Shown in pieces: positions 1 to 6,217 of a stretch of 6,638 nucleotides of DNA. The DNA is taken from assembly GCA_964632485.1 (NCBI GenBank), contig CAZWDO010000001.1:450009-456646 (forward strand), written 5' to 3'. The DNA is from CAZWDO01 sp964632485 [NCBI: uncultured bacterium]. Its GTDB lineage: Bacteria > JAGOEH01. Within the stretch, counting starts at the first letter, position 1; the number at the start of each line of letters is the position of its first letter. Under the pieces are notes generated by a model. The model did not search any database, was not told where the DNA came from, and was given only the letters and a program-made list of their open reading frames with translations. The position numbers and the translations under genes were made by a program.

Positions 1-423
1 ATAAACCTTGTCCGTGGTAATGATCACAAGCGCTTTCAGTCCCGGCAATTGACGGCATGATTCCAACATGTTAAGCGTTCCGTTCAAATTGGTTTCAAAT
101 GTATTGACCGGTTCCCGATAGGACCTTCTTACCAGTGATTGAGCGGCGAGGTGAAAGATTATTTCGGGTTGGAATGTCTCCAATTGCCGGTGTAGCCATT
201 CAGCATGGCGAATATCTCCCCAGCGATGATCGCCCCCCGGATTTAAGAGCTGGAAATGGCTGGGTTGAGTAGGTATATCCAAAGAGATTCCCATTAACCG
301 CGCTCCCATTTTTTCCAGCCAATAATAAAGCCAACTACCTTTAAAACCGCTATGTCCCGTTACCAGTATCCGTTTATTTTCAAAAAATCTATTAAAACAA
401 TTTCGAATTACCAAATTTTCCAC
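1..423 (-). CDS. rfbG: CDP-glucose 4,6-dehydratase, N-terminal 141 residues (runs off the window)
   Basis: Short-chain dehydrogenase/reductase enzyme that converts CDP-D-glucose to CDP-4-keto-6-deoxyglucose with bound NAD, the step after RfbF in CDP-(di)deoxyhexose synthesis; cytoplasmic. I translated this frame by hand. It opens with a Rossmann nucleotide-binding motif VTGHSGFKGSW (residues 21-31, glycines 23, 26, 29), then a GDIR segment (69-72), the family stretch FHLAAQSLVRRSY (90-102) and ends at the window edge in ITTDKVY. The GHSGFKGSW and LVRRSY signatures favour CDP-glucose dehydratase over the dTDP-glucose and GDP-mannose relatives. The YxxxK catalytic pair and the rest of the roughly 350-residue protein lie outside. 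The GTG start at 423 is chosen because AGGA sits eight bases upstream and it gives the usual short lead before the motif. It overlaps the end of rfbF by 16 bases, so translational coupling is likely. Confidence 0.93.
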   Translation of the reverse strand, partial: MENLVIRNCFNRFFENKRILVTGHSGFKGSWLYYWLEKMGARLMGISLDIPTQPSHFQLLNPGGDHRWGDIRHAEWLHRQLETFQPEIIFHLAAQSLVRRSYREPVNTFETNLNGTLNMLESCRQLPGLKALVIITTDKVY

Positions 424-1205
424 GGCGCGTTTCCTTCATTCCAGAGTTGATTTAAAACACGATGCTCACGACTGGTATCCATGGGCTCCCAGAACCCGTC
501 ATGCAAATACGCATAAAGCTCTTGTCGCTGGACTAATATATCCATCGGATCACGCTCCAGCATGACATCGCCACATACGTCCAAAATATCGAAAAAAGAG
601 CGATTAAACACAAAAAAACCACCATTGATCGTCCCCCCGCCCGCATCCGGTTTTTCATTGAACGCTTTTACCTGGCTCAGGGAACCGAGCTCAATGCTAC
701 CGAAACGGCTTTTAGGGCGAACACAGGTTACAGTGGCTGTTTTCCCATGGTTAATATGAAAACGGATTTGGGAATCAATGTTTATATCAGCTAACCCATC
801 ACCATAAGTAACCATGAAATAGGGGGTTTGCACATATTGTCGGCAGAGCTTGACCCGCATGCCGGTTTGCGTCTCCTCACCGGTTTCAGCAAAGGTGATA
901 TGCCAGTCACTGATATCAAACGGCGATAAATAGTCAATAACCTGATGTTGATTCTCGAAACCAAGTGAAAAATCTGAGTTCATAGCGCGATAATTCAAAA
1001 AAAAATTCTTGATCTCCCAGCTTCGATGGCCTAACGCCAAAATAAAATTCTTGAAACCGTAAGCAGCGTAGATTCTCATGATGTGCCAGAGAATGGGTTT
1101 TCCACCGATCGGGACCATGGGCTTGGGAATGTTTTCGGCGATATCGGCAATGCGCGTGCCTTTTCCGCCGCAAAGGATAATGACGGGGAATTCTTTGTCG
1201 ATCAT
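408..1205 (-). CDS. rfbF: Glucose-1-phosphate cytidylyltransferase
   Basis: Makes CDP-glucose from CTP and glucose 1-phosphate, the committing step towards CDP-linked deoxy- and dideoxyhexoses of O-antigen or other surface glycans; a soluble sugar nucleotidyltransferase. The 265 residues are close to the usual 255-260. Visible motifs: nucleotide-binding LCGGKGTR (11-18), PKPM with Lys28, KPILWHIM (36-43), the metal/sugar site YGDG (134-137), FNEKP (182-186), INGGFFVF (193-200) and the family-specific C-terminal GFWEPMDT (237-244) followed by LW-x-GNAPWK. The PMDT and APWK endings separate RfbF from RmlA-type thymidylyltransferases. The ATG at 1205 has AAAGG a few bases upstream. rfbG starts inside its last codons. 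It is probably the first gene of its operon here, since 183 bases separate it from the gene before it. Confidence 0.95.
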   Translation of the reverse strand: MIDKEFPVIILCGGKGTRIADIAENIPKPMVPIGGKPILWHIMRIYAAYGFKNFILALGHRSWEIKNFFLNYRAMNSDFSLGFENQHQVIDYLSPFDISDWHITFAETGEETQTGMRVKLCRQYVQTPYFMVTYGDGLADINIDSQIRFHINHGKTATVTCVRPKSRFGSIELGSLSQVKAFNEKPDAGGGTINGGFFVFNRSFFDILDVCGDVMLERDPMDILVQRQELYAYLHDGFWEPMDTSREHRVLNQLWNEGNAPWKIW

Positions 1206-1388
1206 ATTTTTCCTTTAATTATTATATGTAGTCCATCATTACCGCTTGACAATTTATTACCCGAGAATTGACGTGTCCTTGTTCATACAGCTATCATCCA
1301 TTTTCTGATAACGATTGCCGGAACAATTATAAACCAATATCTCGAATTGCTCAGTTCATCCACAGGTACAAGAACCTATTGGATTCTA
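1206..1388. other. Intergenic region upstream of rfbF, no firm signal
   Basis: This 183-base AT-rich gap presumably carries the promoter of rfbF and the end of the protease-unit transcript. I see two TATAAT-like boxes on the minus strand (1221-1226 and 1326-1331). Neither has a well-spaced -35 element, and the nearer one is too close to the start codon to leave room for the ribosome-binding site. A weak hairpin just after the upstream stop codon (AGAATCC, loop AATA, GGTTCT, with one bulged base) lacks a following T-run, so I do not call it a terminator. No small gene is apparent. Confidence 0.4.
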
Positions 1389-1955
1389 TTAGTTTTCCAT
1401 TTCACTAGGCGGATTGACCCGGATCGGTTCCTCATCTTCATATAAAAACGCCATTTCACCTTCCAAACAGTGCTCATCCAGAAAATTTTTCCAGACATGG
1501 GATGGCAGGTCGGAATCAAAAATCAGCGCCCCATGAGGGCTGAAGAAGCCGCCCCGGATATGATCGCGCATAGCGTCGAAAAACGAAGGGAGTTCGCGGC
1601 TATTTCCGGGCATGAAAAGCAGGTAGTGATGATCAAATACCGCTCCGGCATTGGTCCGGGTTTTAGCGGGACCGGGCTGCAACGGCTTGAACAGCAGGGG
1701 TTGAGCCCCGGCTGCGTAATCCGAGGGATTGAACAACAGATACGGATTCCAGAACGTCAGATAGAGCAAAATAATGATACTGGTTACAGTAAACAAACCG
1801 GCGATGACGACAATGGTGAGCAGCAGCAGCCACTGCATATTCGGCTGAAGGTTTTTCGCAGGGATCAAACCGGCGGTCAATACCGCTTCCAGAAATCCTA
1901 AAAATAGCCCGACGATTTGCAGCGGGCGTTTCATACTATCGATGCGCGACGCCAT
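1389..1955 (-). CDS. Protein of unknown function with two membrane segments, paired with C11 protease
   Basis: I do not recognise this 188-residue family. Two hydrophobic segments are visible at about residues 11-32 and 42-68, joined by a short loop (AKNLQPNMQ). They are followed by a polar region of about 120 residues containing WNPYLLFNPSDY (69-80), a hydrophobic strand YLLFMP (111-116) and an acidic tail (EDEEPIRV, near 173-180). The likely form is a helical-hairpin anchor with a soluble C-terminal domain, which by positive-inside reasoning (Arg/Lys around residues 4-10) would face the cytoplasm. The ATG at 1955 is preferred over the one at 1934 because GGAGG lies four bases before it. The gene starts 15 bases after the stop of the clostripain-like protease gene, so the two are almost certainly co-transcribed. 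Partnership with the protease, as substrate or membrane tether, is inference. Confidence 0.8.
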   Translation of the reverse strand: MASRIDSMKRPLQIVGLFLGFLEAVLTAGLIPAKNLQPNMQWLLLLTIVVIAGLFTVTSIIILLYLTFWNPYLLFNPSDYAAGAQPLLFKPLQPGPAKTRTNAGAVFDHHYLLFMPGNSRELPSFFDAMRDHIRGGFFSPHGALIFDSDLPSHVWKNFLDEHCLEGEMAFLYEDEEPIRVNPPSEMEN

Positions 1956-1970
1956 AAAACCTCCATAAGA

Positions 1971-3278
1971 TCAGCGTTCCAGCCGTTTGAAAAGCGCTTC
2001 AAGAAAGTTAAGCCAGGCGGGGAAATCCCGACTGAATTCCAGTTTAGCATAATGCTTGCGGCTTTTAGTAAAAAGCGAACGTTTATTGGGAAACCAGAGG
2101 GAGAGTCCCGTGCTGTGCGCGACCGTTCGGTGCCGGTGAACATCCGCCAATACTGTTTTTTCATAAAATTTGAAGAATTGATCCGTAACCGGGATCATCG
2201 CGACGCTCAGCGGATGATCCGGCATCTTCTCCCGCAGATGTTCGAGCGTCAGCTTCACCAGGTCTCCGATATCGACGTAATCGCCAAAAGTGAAGGTTTG
2301 AACGCCATGTCGGATCAAAAGACACACTTCCAGGTTCTCGGAGAGCAGCCTCGAAAAGAGCGTGGCCCATTGGTCGAAGACCGATGCCAGATCTTTCAGC
2401 CCGGCCGCGGCGATCACGGATTGCGTAATCGGCTCGTCCGGATACAGCTTATAATAGTCGCGATAGGCTTTGACATGGGATTTAGCCAGTTCCGGTAACG
2501 AAAAATCGCCCTTGTTCCCCGCGAAAAAAGCGGCCAATTTATGATACGGCCATCCCGCGAAGGGTTCTGTCTCTTCCGAGCCGAAAACGGCGCCGCATAA
2601 ATCGCGCAGTTGGTAGGCGACCTCCAGCATATTCATGAGGCAGGCATCGAAGCCGATGATCGCCAGATTGAAGTTCGGTTGTTTTTTGCGAACCTTCAGC
2701 AGCGTTTTCCGTATTTCAAGCAAATCCAGCGAATTGCCGGTCATATCGTCCCAGGCAATGTTGCGGACGTGAGGCATTGGAGTATCCAGGGATAATGGTT
2801 CAGCCAGCATTTCAGGGTGAAAGAAAACCGTATGGCGCGCGAGGCCGTAGAGCCGGTTGGCGGGTTGATTGTGGCGCGGATTGGATAACAGGTATTTTTG
2901 CGATTCCGGGTCCACCTGCAATTTCTCGAGGATGCGCCGATATTTGAAGCCTCCGCCATGATTCCAGATAATCAAGAAATAGTTTTCAGCGGGATAATGT
3001 TGCGCGCCCCACTCCAAAAACCTGGCCAGAGTTTTGGGATTGCCGCTATCGGTTTCGCCCAGTTTTTGGCGAATAATGGCATGGGCTTTTGCATCGGCCT
3101 CCGGCTGGCTGATTTCATAGCGGATCGTTTCCCGATAATATCCTTCACTGTCGAATTCCACCAGAAATGTCGTATCATCACTACTACCAATCTGACACAA
3201 TTCGTCGATATCTTCAAAACCAGCCTGAGAGAGATTGTTGTCCCCGGCCATATAGATCATGACCACCCATTTTTTCAT
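1971..3278 (-). CDS. Clostripain-like cysteine peptidase (family C11), cytoplasmic
   Basis: A caspase-fold (clan CD) cysteine endopeptidase of 435 residues. The N-terminal core strand VVMIYMAGDNNL (5-16) is typical of C11. The catalytic His is in IIWNHGGGF (103-111, His107) and the catalytic Cys in IIGFDACLMNMLEV (207-220, Cys213), followed by FGSEETEPFAGWPY (232-245), another family hallmark. A GLSLWFP motif lies near the C-terminus (391-397). The family generally cleaves after Arg or Lys and often autoprocesses. There is no signal peptide; the core begins at residue 3, so the enzyme should be intracellular, unlike secreted clostripain. The ATG at 3278 is chosen over an in-frame ATG at 3302 because GGAG lies five bases before it. 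The His-Cys spacing of 106 residues looks about 50 longer than in the characterised members I remember. The two-TM gene follows 15 bases downstream. Confidence 0.9.
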   Translation of the reverse strand: MKKWVVMIYMAGDNNLSQAGFEDIDELCQIGSSDDTTFLVEFDSEGYYRETIRYEISQPEADAKAHAIIRQKLGETDSGNPKTLARFLEWGAQHYPAENYFLIIWNHGGGFKYRRILEKLQVDPESQKYLLSNPRHNQPANRLYGLARHTVFFHPEMLAEPLSLDTPMPHVRNIAWDDMTGNSLDLLEIRKTLLKVRKKQPNFNLAIIGFDACLMNMLEVAYQLRDLCGAVFGSEETEPFAGWPYHKLAAFFAGNKGDFSLPELAKSHVKAYRDYYKLYPDEPITQSVIAAAGLKDLASVFDQWATLFSRLLSENLEVCLLIRHGVQTFTFGDYVDIGDLVKLTLEHLREKMPDHPLSVAMIPVTDQFFKFYEKTVLADVHRHRTVAHSTGLSLWFPNKRSLFTKSRKHYAKLEFSRDFPAWLNFLEALFKRLER

Positions 3279-3340
3279 GGCTTCTCCTTTCTTAGGTATC
3301 ATGCGGGTTGAAACCTGCGGCGTTGCTGTTGGATTTGCTA

Positions 3341-3375
3341 TTACCCATGGATGCCGGATCGGTGTCCGGCATGAC
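3341..3375 (+). repeat. REP-like palindromic repeat A, copy 1
   Basis: A 35-base unit, identical to the copy at 3464-3498. It begins TTACCCATGG and contains a perfect 8-base stem, ATGCCGGA and TCCGGCAT, around a six-base loop TCGGTG. Both copies have the same orientation and flank the two B repeats. As RNA from either strand it would form a stable hairpin. REP-type intergenic palindromes of this sort are often dispersed many times in a genome. Confidence 0.9.
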
Positions 3376-3383
3376 GCTGATTA

Positions 3384-3412
3384 CTCTGTCATTCCGGGCT
3401 TGACCCGGAATC
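3384..3412 (+). repeat. REP-like palindromic repeat B, copy 1
   Basis: A 29-base unit with a perfect 8-base stem, ATTCCGGG and CCCGGAAT, around the loop CTTGA. It differs from copy 2 at one base (C at 3390 against T at 3435). It has the same stem-loop architecture as repeat A and a related CCGG core, but a different sequence. Confidence 0.9.
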
Positions 3413-3428
3413 CACTGGTCAACCATTC

Positions 3429-3457
3429 CTCTGTTATTCCGGGCTTGACCCGGAATC
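3429..3457 (+). repeat. REP-like palindromic repeat B, copy 2
   Basis: Second 29-base B unit, in the same orientation as copy 1, at a period of 45 bases. The stem ATTCCGGG/CCCGGAAT and loop CTTGA are unchanged; the single difference lies just outside the stem. Confidence 0.9.
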
Positions 3458-3463
3458 TATCAT

Positions 3464-3498
3464 TTACCCATGGATGCCGGATCGGTGTCCGGCATGAC
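3464..3498 (+). repeat. REP-like palindromic repeat A, copy 2
   Basis: Perfect 35-base copy of the A unit at 3341-3375. It lies ten bases beyond the stop codon of the DUF4330 gene in the direction of transcription, so its hairpin is the first structure the transcript meets. It could stabilise the 3' end or attenuate read-through into the protease unit. No T-run follows, so it is not a classic intrinsic terminator. Confidence 0.9.
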
Positions 3499-3508
3499 CT
3501 TTCCCCAG

Positions 3509-4780
3509 CTATTTTATCTCCAGTACAACACCCTGAATGTCGATTTCCGTAAAAGGTACCGTGATCGTATTGCCAATTTTTAATGGCGTGCGATTGAATA
3601 TCCAACCATAAGTATCCTTCACGCATAATAAATTTAGAGTAAGATATACATGATAGGAAATCTCTTCCTGAAACGCTTTTCCGCGGAACCAACCGATTCC
3701 AATTTGCTTGCTGAGCGAATCGACCCGGACGATCCGAGAGATCTCAATCCCCGCAGTATCTTCCATCACCAGCCCTTTACGAATGAAGGGAATCTTTTCA
3801 GTTAATTCATAGGGGATTTTAAATTTAACCTCTTTGATTTCTTTGACCTCTATGACCCTTATGACCTCTTTAACCTCTATGACCTCTTTGACACGCAAAG
3901 GCTCTAAACGGCTCTTCACTGAATACTTATCGGTAGTAAATGTAAAATTCGCATTCATGCCCATGGGCTGGCCGTTCCATATCAATGAAGCGCCATTCCA
4001 ATAGCACAACATATCGAGACATACGCGAAGGCGATATCGTTTCAGCGGGAACTGGGTATAAGCGCTGGAATAGAGCTGCGCTTTGATCGAGTCCGTTTCT
4101 ACCGTATCAATCGCGGTAATTTTGGCAATTTTCTTTTCATTCACAACCATTGTATCGCCAACTTTTATCCGCGGTAATTGTGCGGGATGCACCTGATAAA
4201 AAGAGACCGCTTGCTTCAACCATAACGTATCGTCATAGACCGGCGGGGGAAGCGGAGGGGACGGAGGGGGCGGAGGATTATAGACCTCCACCAGGGCTCG
4301 AAATGTATCTCCCGCGAAATACAAATCAAATTCTTTATGAAAATTTTCTTTATAATCATTTGTCGTAAAAATTATATCTCTGAATGCAAATCTGTTGGCG
4401 AGAACCTGGGCGCGAACCGCCATATCCGCGAAAAGCTGAGTATAGGAGGAATCGGGTACGGCGATTTTCCCCCGCCCATCCCCGGTAACAATCGAATCCA
4501 GTTGCGGTTCCACTTTGTGAACCGCCGTCAAACGCGCCATAACCTCCCCTGCCTGATTGATCTCCTCCAACCCGACTTTAATCTTTTCCGCCTTTTGCGC
4601 ATCCAATTTTTTAAATACAACCGGCAATACCCTTTCCTCGATGGCCAATTCCGGTTTGTGTGTGAAGAGCTTGTAAGCAAAGTATAAAGTCGGCAGCAGC
4701 AATGCCAACAGGATCAGCACAATCAAATCGATCAGATTGATAATCCCGAAAAGCTTTCCTTTTTTATCGATCAATGTCAT
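3509..4780 (-). CDS. DUF4330-family membrane-anchored protein with internal duplication
   Basis: 423 residues. The N-terminus LIDKKGKLFGIINLIDL (3-19) followed by a hydrophobic helix (about 17-38) is the signature of DUF4330, a family of unknown function with one N-terminal transmembrane segment. After it comes a conserved-looking module VLPVVFKKLD...KIKVG (51-70). A linker rich in proline (169-180, PPPPPSPPLPPP) leads to two domains I read as duplicates. In both, a K-x-G segment precedes a stretch that aligns around LDMLCYWNGASLIWNGQPMG (255-274) and LNLLCVKDTYGWIFNRTPLK (382-401), each ending in a strand-rich tail. Between them lies a run of three-residue repeats of the VKE/VIE type (297-319). 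This is longer than the usual DUF4330 protein. The ATG at 4780 has AGGGA upstream; the gene begins 11 bases after the SxtJ-family gene, implying one operon. Role in the envelope is inference. Confidence 0.85.
   Translation of the reverse strand: MTLIDKKGKLFGIINLIDLIVLILLALLLPTLYFAYKLFTHKPELAIEERVLPVVFKKLDAQKAEKIKVGLEEINQAGEVMARLTAVHKVEPQLDSIVTGDGRGKIAVPDSSYTQLFADMAVRAQVLANRFAFRDIIFTTNDYKENFHKEFDLYFAGDTFRALVEVYNPPPPPSPPLPPPVYDDTLWLKQAVSFYQVHPAQLPRIKVGDTMVVNEKKIAKITAIDTVETDSIKAQLYSSAYTQFPLKRYRLRVCLDMLCYWNGASLIWNGQPMGMNANFTFTTDKYSVKSRLEPLRVKEVIEVKEVIRVIEVKEIKEVKFKIPYELTEKIPFIRKGLVMEDTAGIEISRIVRVDSLSKQIGIGWFRGKAFQEEISYHVYLTLNLLCVKDTYGWIFNRTPLKIGNTITVPFTEIDIQGVVLEIK
3829..3891 (-). repeat. Seven tandem 9-bp units inside the DUF4330 gene
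   Basis: On the plus strand the unit is CCTCTTTGA with variants (CCTCTATGA, CCCTTATGA, CCTCTTTAA, TTTCTTTGA), seven in a row without gaps, 63 bases in all. Nine bases keep the frame, and on the coding strand each unit adds three residues, giving VKE, VIE, VKE, VIR, VIE, VKE, IKE. It sits in the linker between the two duplicated domains, where length change would be tolerated. Confidence 0.9.
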
Positions 4781-4791
4781 GGTCTTCCCTT

Positions 4792-5217
4792 TTAGCTGAA
4801 TTGCTTTTCAAAATGTTTGGGGTTATATTGCGAGGGATCCTTGGCAATCCAATACGATGTCGCGCTGGGATCCGGTTTCCAGGGAAAAAAACGTTTTCCT
4901 AAAAGTTTGAAAATGAGTCCGATCGGCGTGATAACCAGATAAAAAAACAAACCCAGGATCACATGGGTCATAATCAAACTCAAAACAGTGGCCAACGCCA
5001 TCCAGACGACATAGAGCGTCTGGCTCAGGCGCGGAAATGTCAAGCCCGCTATCAGGAACAGAGCGCCGATCCCCAGCATCCAGCCATGGAACGGGTTGCC
5101 TTTCCAAAACATGATCCCGCCGATGATGCCGAAAACAGCGGCGAAAAGAAAATTGAAGTCGCGAAGTTTTTTCGGCGTCGGCTGAGTATTCTTCTTCAAA
5201 TTTTCCATGAAAGCCAT
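4792..5217 (-). CDS. SxtJ-family small membrane protein
   Basis: 141 residues with about three to four hydrophobic segments (roughly 21-38, 44-61, 66-84 and 83-106). The FYLVITPIGLIFKLLGKRF stretch (92-110) and the later SYW (121-123) match the SxtJ family, named after a gene of saxitoxin clusters but widespread beside polysaccharide and carbamoyltransferase genes. Its biochemical role is unknown. The C-terminal tail after residue 110 is polar and probably cytoplasmic. The ATG at 5217 is preferred to the one at 5208, since an AGGAAGGA site lies upstream at usable distance. The DUF4330 gene follows after 11 bases. Its usual neighbours (a DUF5989 gene and a carbamoyltransferase) are not seen; the upstream neighbour instead is the MNT gene, 43 bases away, so a shared transcript with the TA-like cluster is possible. 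Confidence 0.8.
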   Translation of the reverse strand: MAFMENLKKNTQPTPKKLRDFNFLFAAVFGIIGGIMFWKGNPFHGWMLGIGALFLIAGLTFPRLSQTLYVVWMALATVLSLIMTHVILGLFFYLVITPIGLIFKLLGKRFFPWKPDPSATSYWIAKDPSQYNPKHFEKQFS

Positions 5218-5260
5218 AACTTAATTCCTTCCTGTGATAGATATTGATGAACATTGATTG

Positions 5261-5581
5261 CTATCTGCTGTATAGGGCTTTTCCCAAGCGTCGGATAGGG
5301 TCGAGCAAATCCGGATTCTCAATTTGGTCATAAAGCGAAAGATCAAACGTATAGGGTAAAAGCAAATCGTCCAGCAACTGGCTTGCCCGTAACAGAATTT
5401 TCAACGTCAGTTCGTCGCCGGGCAACACGATATCGATATCAGAGCCCTTTTTATAGCAGCCCTTCGATCGTGAACCATAGACAATCGCCTGATTGATCTC
5501 GGGGATATCGCGAAACAGCGCCACAATTTTTTCGATGGTCTGATTATCAAGGCCAAACTCCAGATGATCAGAGATGGCCAT
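5261..5581 (-). CDS. MNT-domain nucleotidyltransferase, MntA-like antitoxin
   Basis: A 106-residue minimal nucleotidyltransferase. The active-site signature GSx10DxD is intact: YGSRSKGCYKKGSDIDI (35-51) with Gly36-Ser37 and Asp48/Asp50. A third acidic residue, Asp80, is in YTFDLSLYDQI (77-87). The C-terminus NPDLLDPIRRLGKALY is typical of the short antitoxin-type members. In the MntA-HepT systems this enzyme adds AMP to a tyrosine of its HEPN partner and silences its RNase. The ATG at 5581 directly abuts the TGA of the preceding frame, and no good Shine-Dalgarno site is visible, so it probably relies on translational coupling to that gene. Its expected partner, a complete HI0074/HepT protein, is only partly present upstream (see the chimeric frame at 5582-5857). 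It could therefore be an orphan antitoxin. Confidence 0.87.
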   Translation of the reverse strand: MAISDHLEFGLDNQTIEKIVALFRDIPEINQAIVYGSRSKGCYKKGSDIDIVLPGDELTLKILLRASQLLDDLLLPYTFDLSLYDQIENPDLLDPIRRLGKALYSR

Positions 5582-5857
5582 TCAGCGGCTCTCTTTTATG
5601 AGCAATTCATCCATTCTCTGTTCAAAAAGAAAAAACAGCTCAGCATATTCTTCGTTGATCAATCGCCCGATTTCATTCGCCGTATCTTCATTATATGTAT
5701 GGGAAGTAAGTATCCGACTCTGAACCATACGCATCCAGCCCTCGCCGTCCTGGATAAACGCGACGAAGTCCGTTACATAATCAACTCTGTCCGTCGCTTT
5801 CGTTTCATTCAGGATGATTCGATCGTCATAAACCGCTATAGCGTCGAATTCCCTCAT
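5582..5857 (-). pseudogene. Chimeric frame: PD-(D/E)XK nuclease scrap joined to the HEPN (HI0074/HepT-like) C-terminus
   Basis: 91 residues if read from ATG 5857; the same frame stays open upstream to a TAA at 5918-5920 but offers no earlier usual start codon. Residues 36-91 (from QDGEGWMRM through SRILTSHTYNEDTANEI and the final helix) match the C-terminal part of HI0074-type nucleotidyltransferase substrate-binding proteins, including the Rx4HxY motif (Arg48, His53, Tyr55). The N-terminal half of that family, about 60-80 residues of helix, is absent. Instead residues 1-35 read REFDAIAVYDDRIILNETKA followed by TDRVDYV, which resembles the core of DUF3782-like PD-(D/E)XK nucleases: Asp5, then Glu18-x-Lys20. 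No Shine-Dalgarno site precedes the ATG. I favour a deletion-made remnant of two genes, possibly still translated to couple the MNT gene. A functional fusion is the alternative. Confidence 0.65.
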
Positions 5858-5943
5858 ATAATGAGCATTGACATCGCATTTCTTCCGGCAGCGGGTAATG
5901 AAATGATGACAATCGTTTTAGCGCTTTTATCATTGTAAAGATC

Positions 5944-6204
5944 TCATGCGGAATGAAAGTTCCCCGCAGTCAATCTTTCATACAAGAATTCAGGCGAAAT
6001 ATCAAATCCGCATTTCCAAGCCAAAGTAGGCCACTCATCCAAATAAAACTCGGCAAATTTGTCTACATCACGTAATGGCTTTGCAATATCATATTTAAAA
6101 ACAATATCTTTCAAGTTCAATTCGCCTTCATCGCCTGTATTGAATTTGATATAAACAATATAATCCTTGACATATCGGGCTTCAGTCAAAAATACGCATT
6201 CCAT
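5944..6204 (-). CDS. DUF2442 protein
   Basis: 86 residues with the DUF2442 pattern: an initial strand pair EARYVKDYIVYIKFNTGDEG (8-27), then GELNLKDIV (27-35), PLRDVDKF (43-50) and the closing TLAWKCGFDISPEFLY (60-75), where the family usually has a W-x-x-G-x-D-I-x-P-x-x-LY ending. Function is not established; genes of this family are frequently found beside DUF4160 genes, as here, and the pair is often suspected to be a toxin-antitoxin module. It starts 13 bases after the stop of the DUF4160 gene. The ribosome-binding site is weak (GAG nine bases upstream), which suggests coupled translation. The protein is small, soluble and has no membrane segment. Confidence 0.85.
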   Translation of the reverse strand: MECVFLTEARYVKDYIVYIKFNTGDEGELNLKDIVFKYDIAKPLRDVDKFAEFYLDEWPTLAWKCGFDISPEFLYERLTAGNFHSA

Positions 6205-6217
6205 TGGTTTAACTCAT

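Noticed and set aside
1221-1252. Possible rfbF promoter: TTGTCA and TATAAT on the minus strand
   Set aside because: The spacing is 20 bases, and the -10 lies only 15 bases from the ATG, leaving no room for the visible ribosome-binding site in the message.
1917-2498. 193-residue plus-strand frame
   Set aside because: It lies antisense to the C11 protease and two-TM genes, has no recognisable domain and reads as low-complexity basic protein.
3279-3302. Upstream in-frame ATG of the C11 protease at 3302
   Set aside because: The strong GGAG site lies between it and the ATG at 3278, and the family core begins directly after 3278.
3341-3498. CRISPR array
   Set aside because: Only four units of two different sequences, each a hairpin, with unequal spacing and no cas gene.
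3259-3692. Frames on both strands through the palindromic repeats (3259-3552 plus, 3381-3692 minus)
   Set aside because: Their residues are translations of the REP-like repeats and of the DUF4330 gene in a wrong frame.
4337-4687. 116-residue plus-strand frame
   Set aside because: Antisense to the well-supported DUF4330 gene, with no family features.
5823-5932. Short minus-strand frame from ATG at 5932 (MIKALKRLSS...) that could be the lost start of the HEPN gene
   Set aside because: Only its first dozen residues vaguely resemble an HI0074 start; it ends at a TGA and the similarity is too slight to call.
5564-5938. 124-residue plus-strand frame
   Set aside because: Antisense to the HEPN remnant whose motif is clear on the minus strand; no domain recognised.
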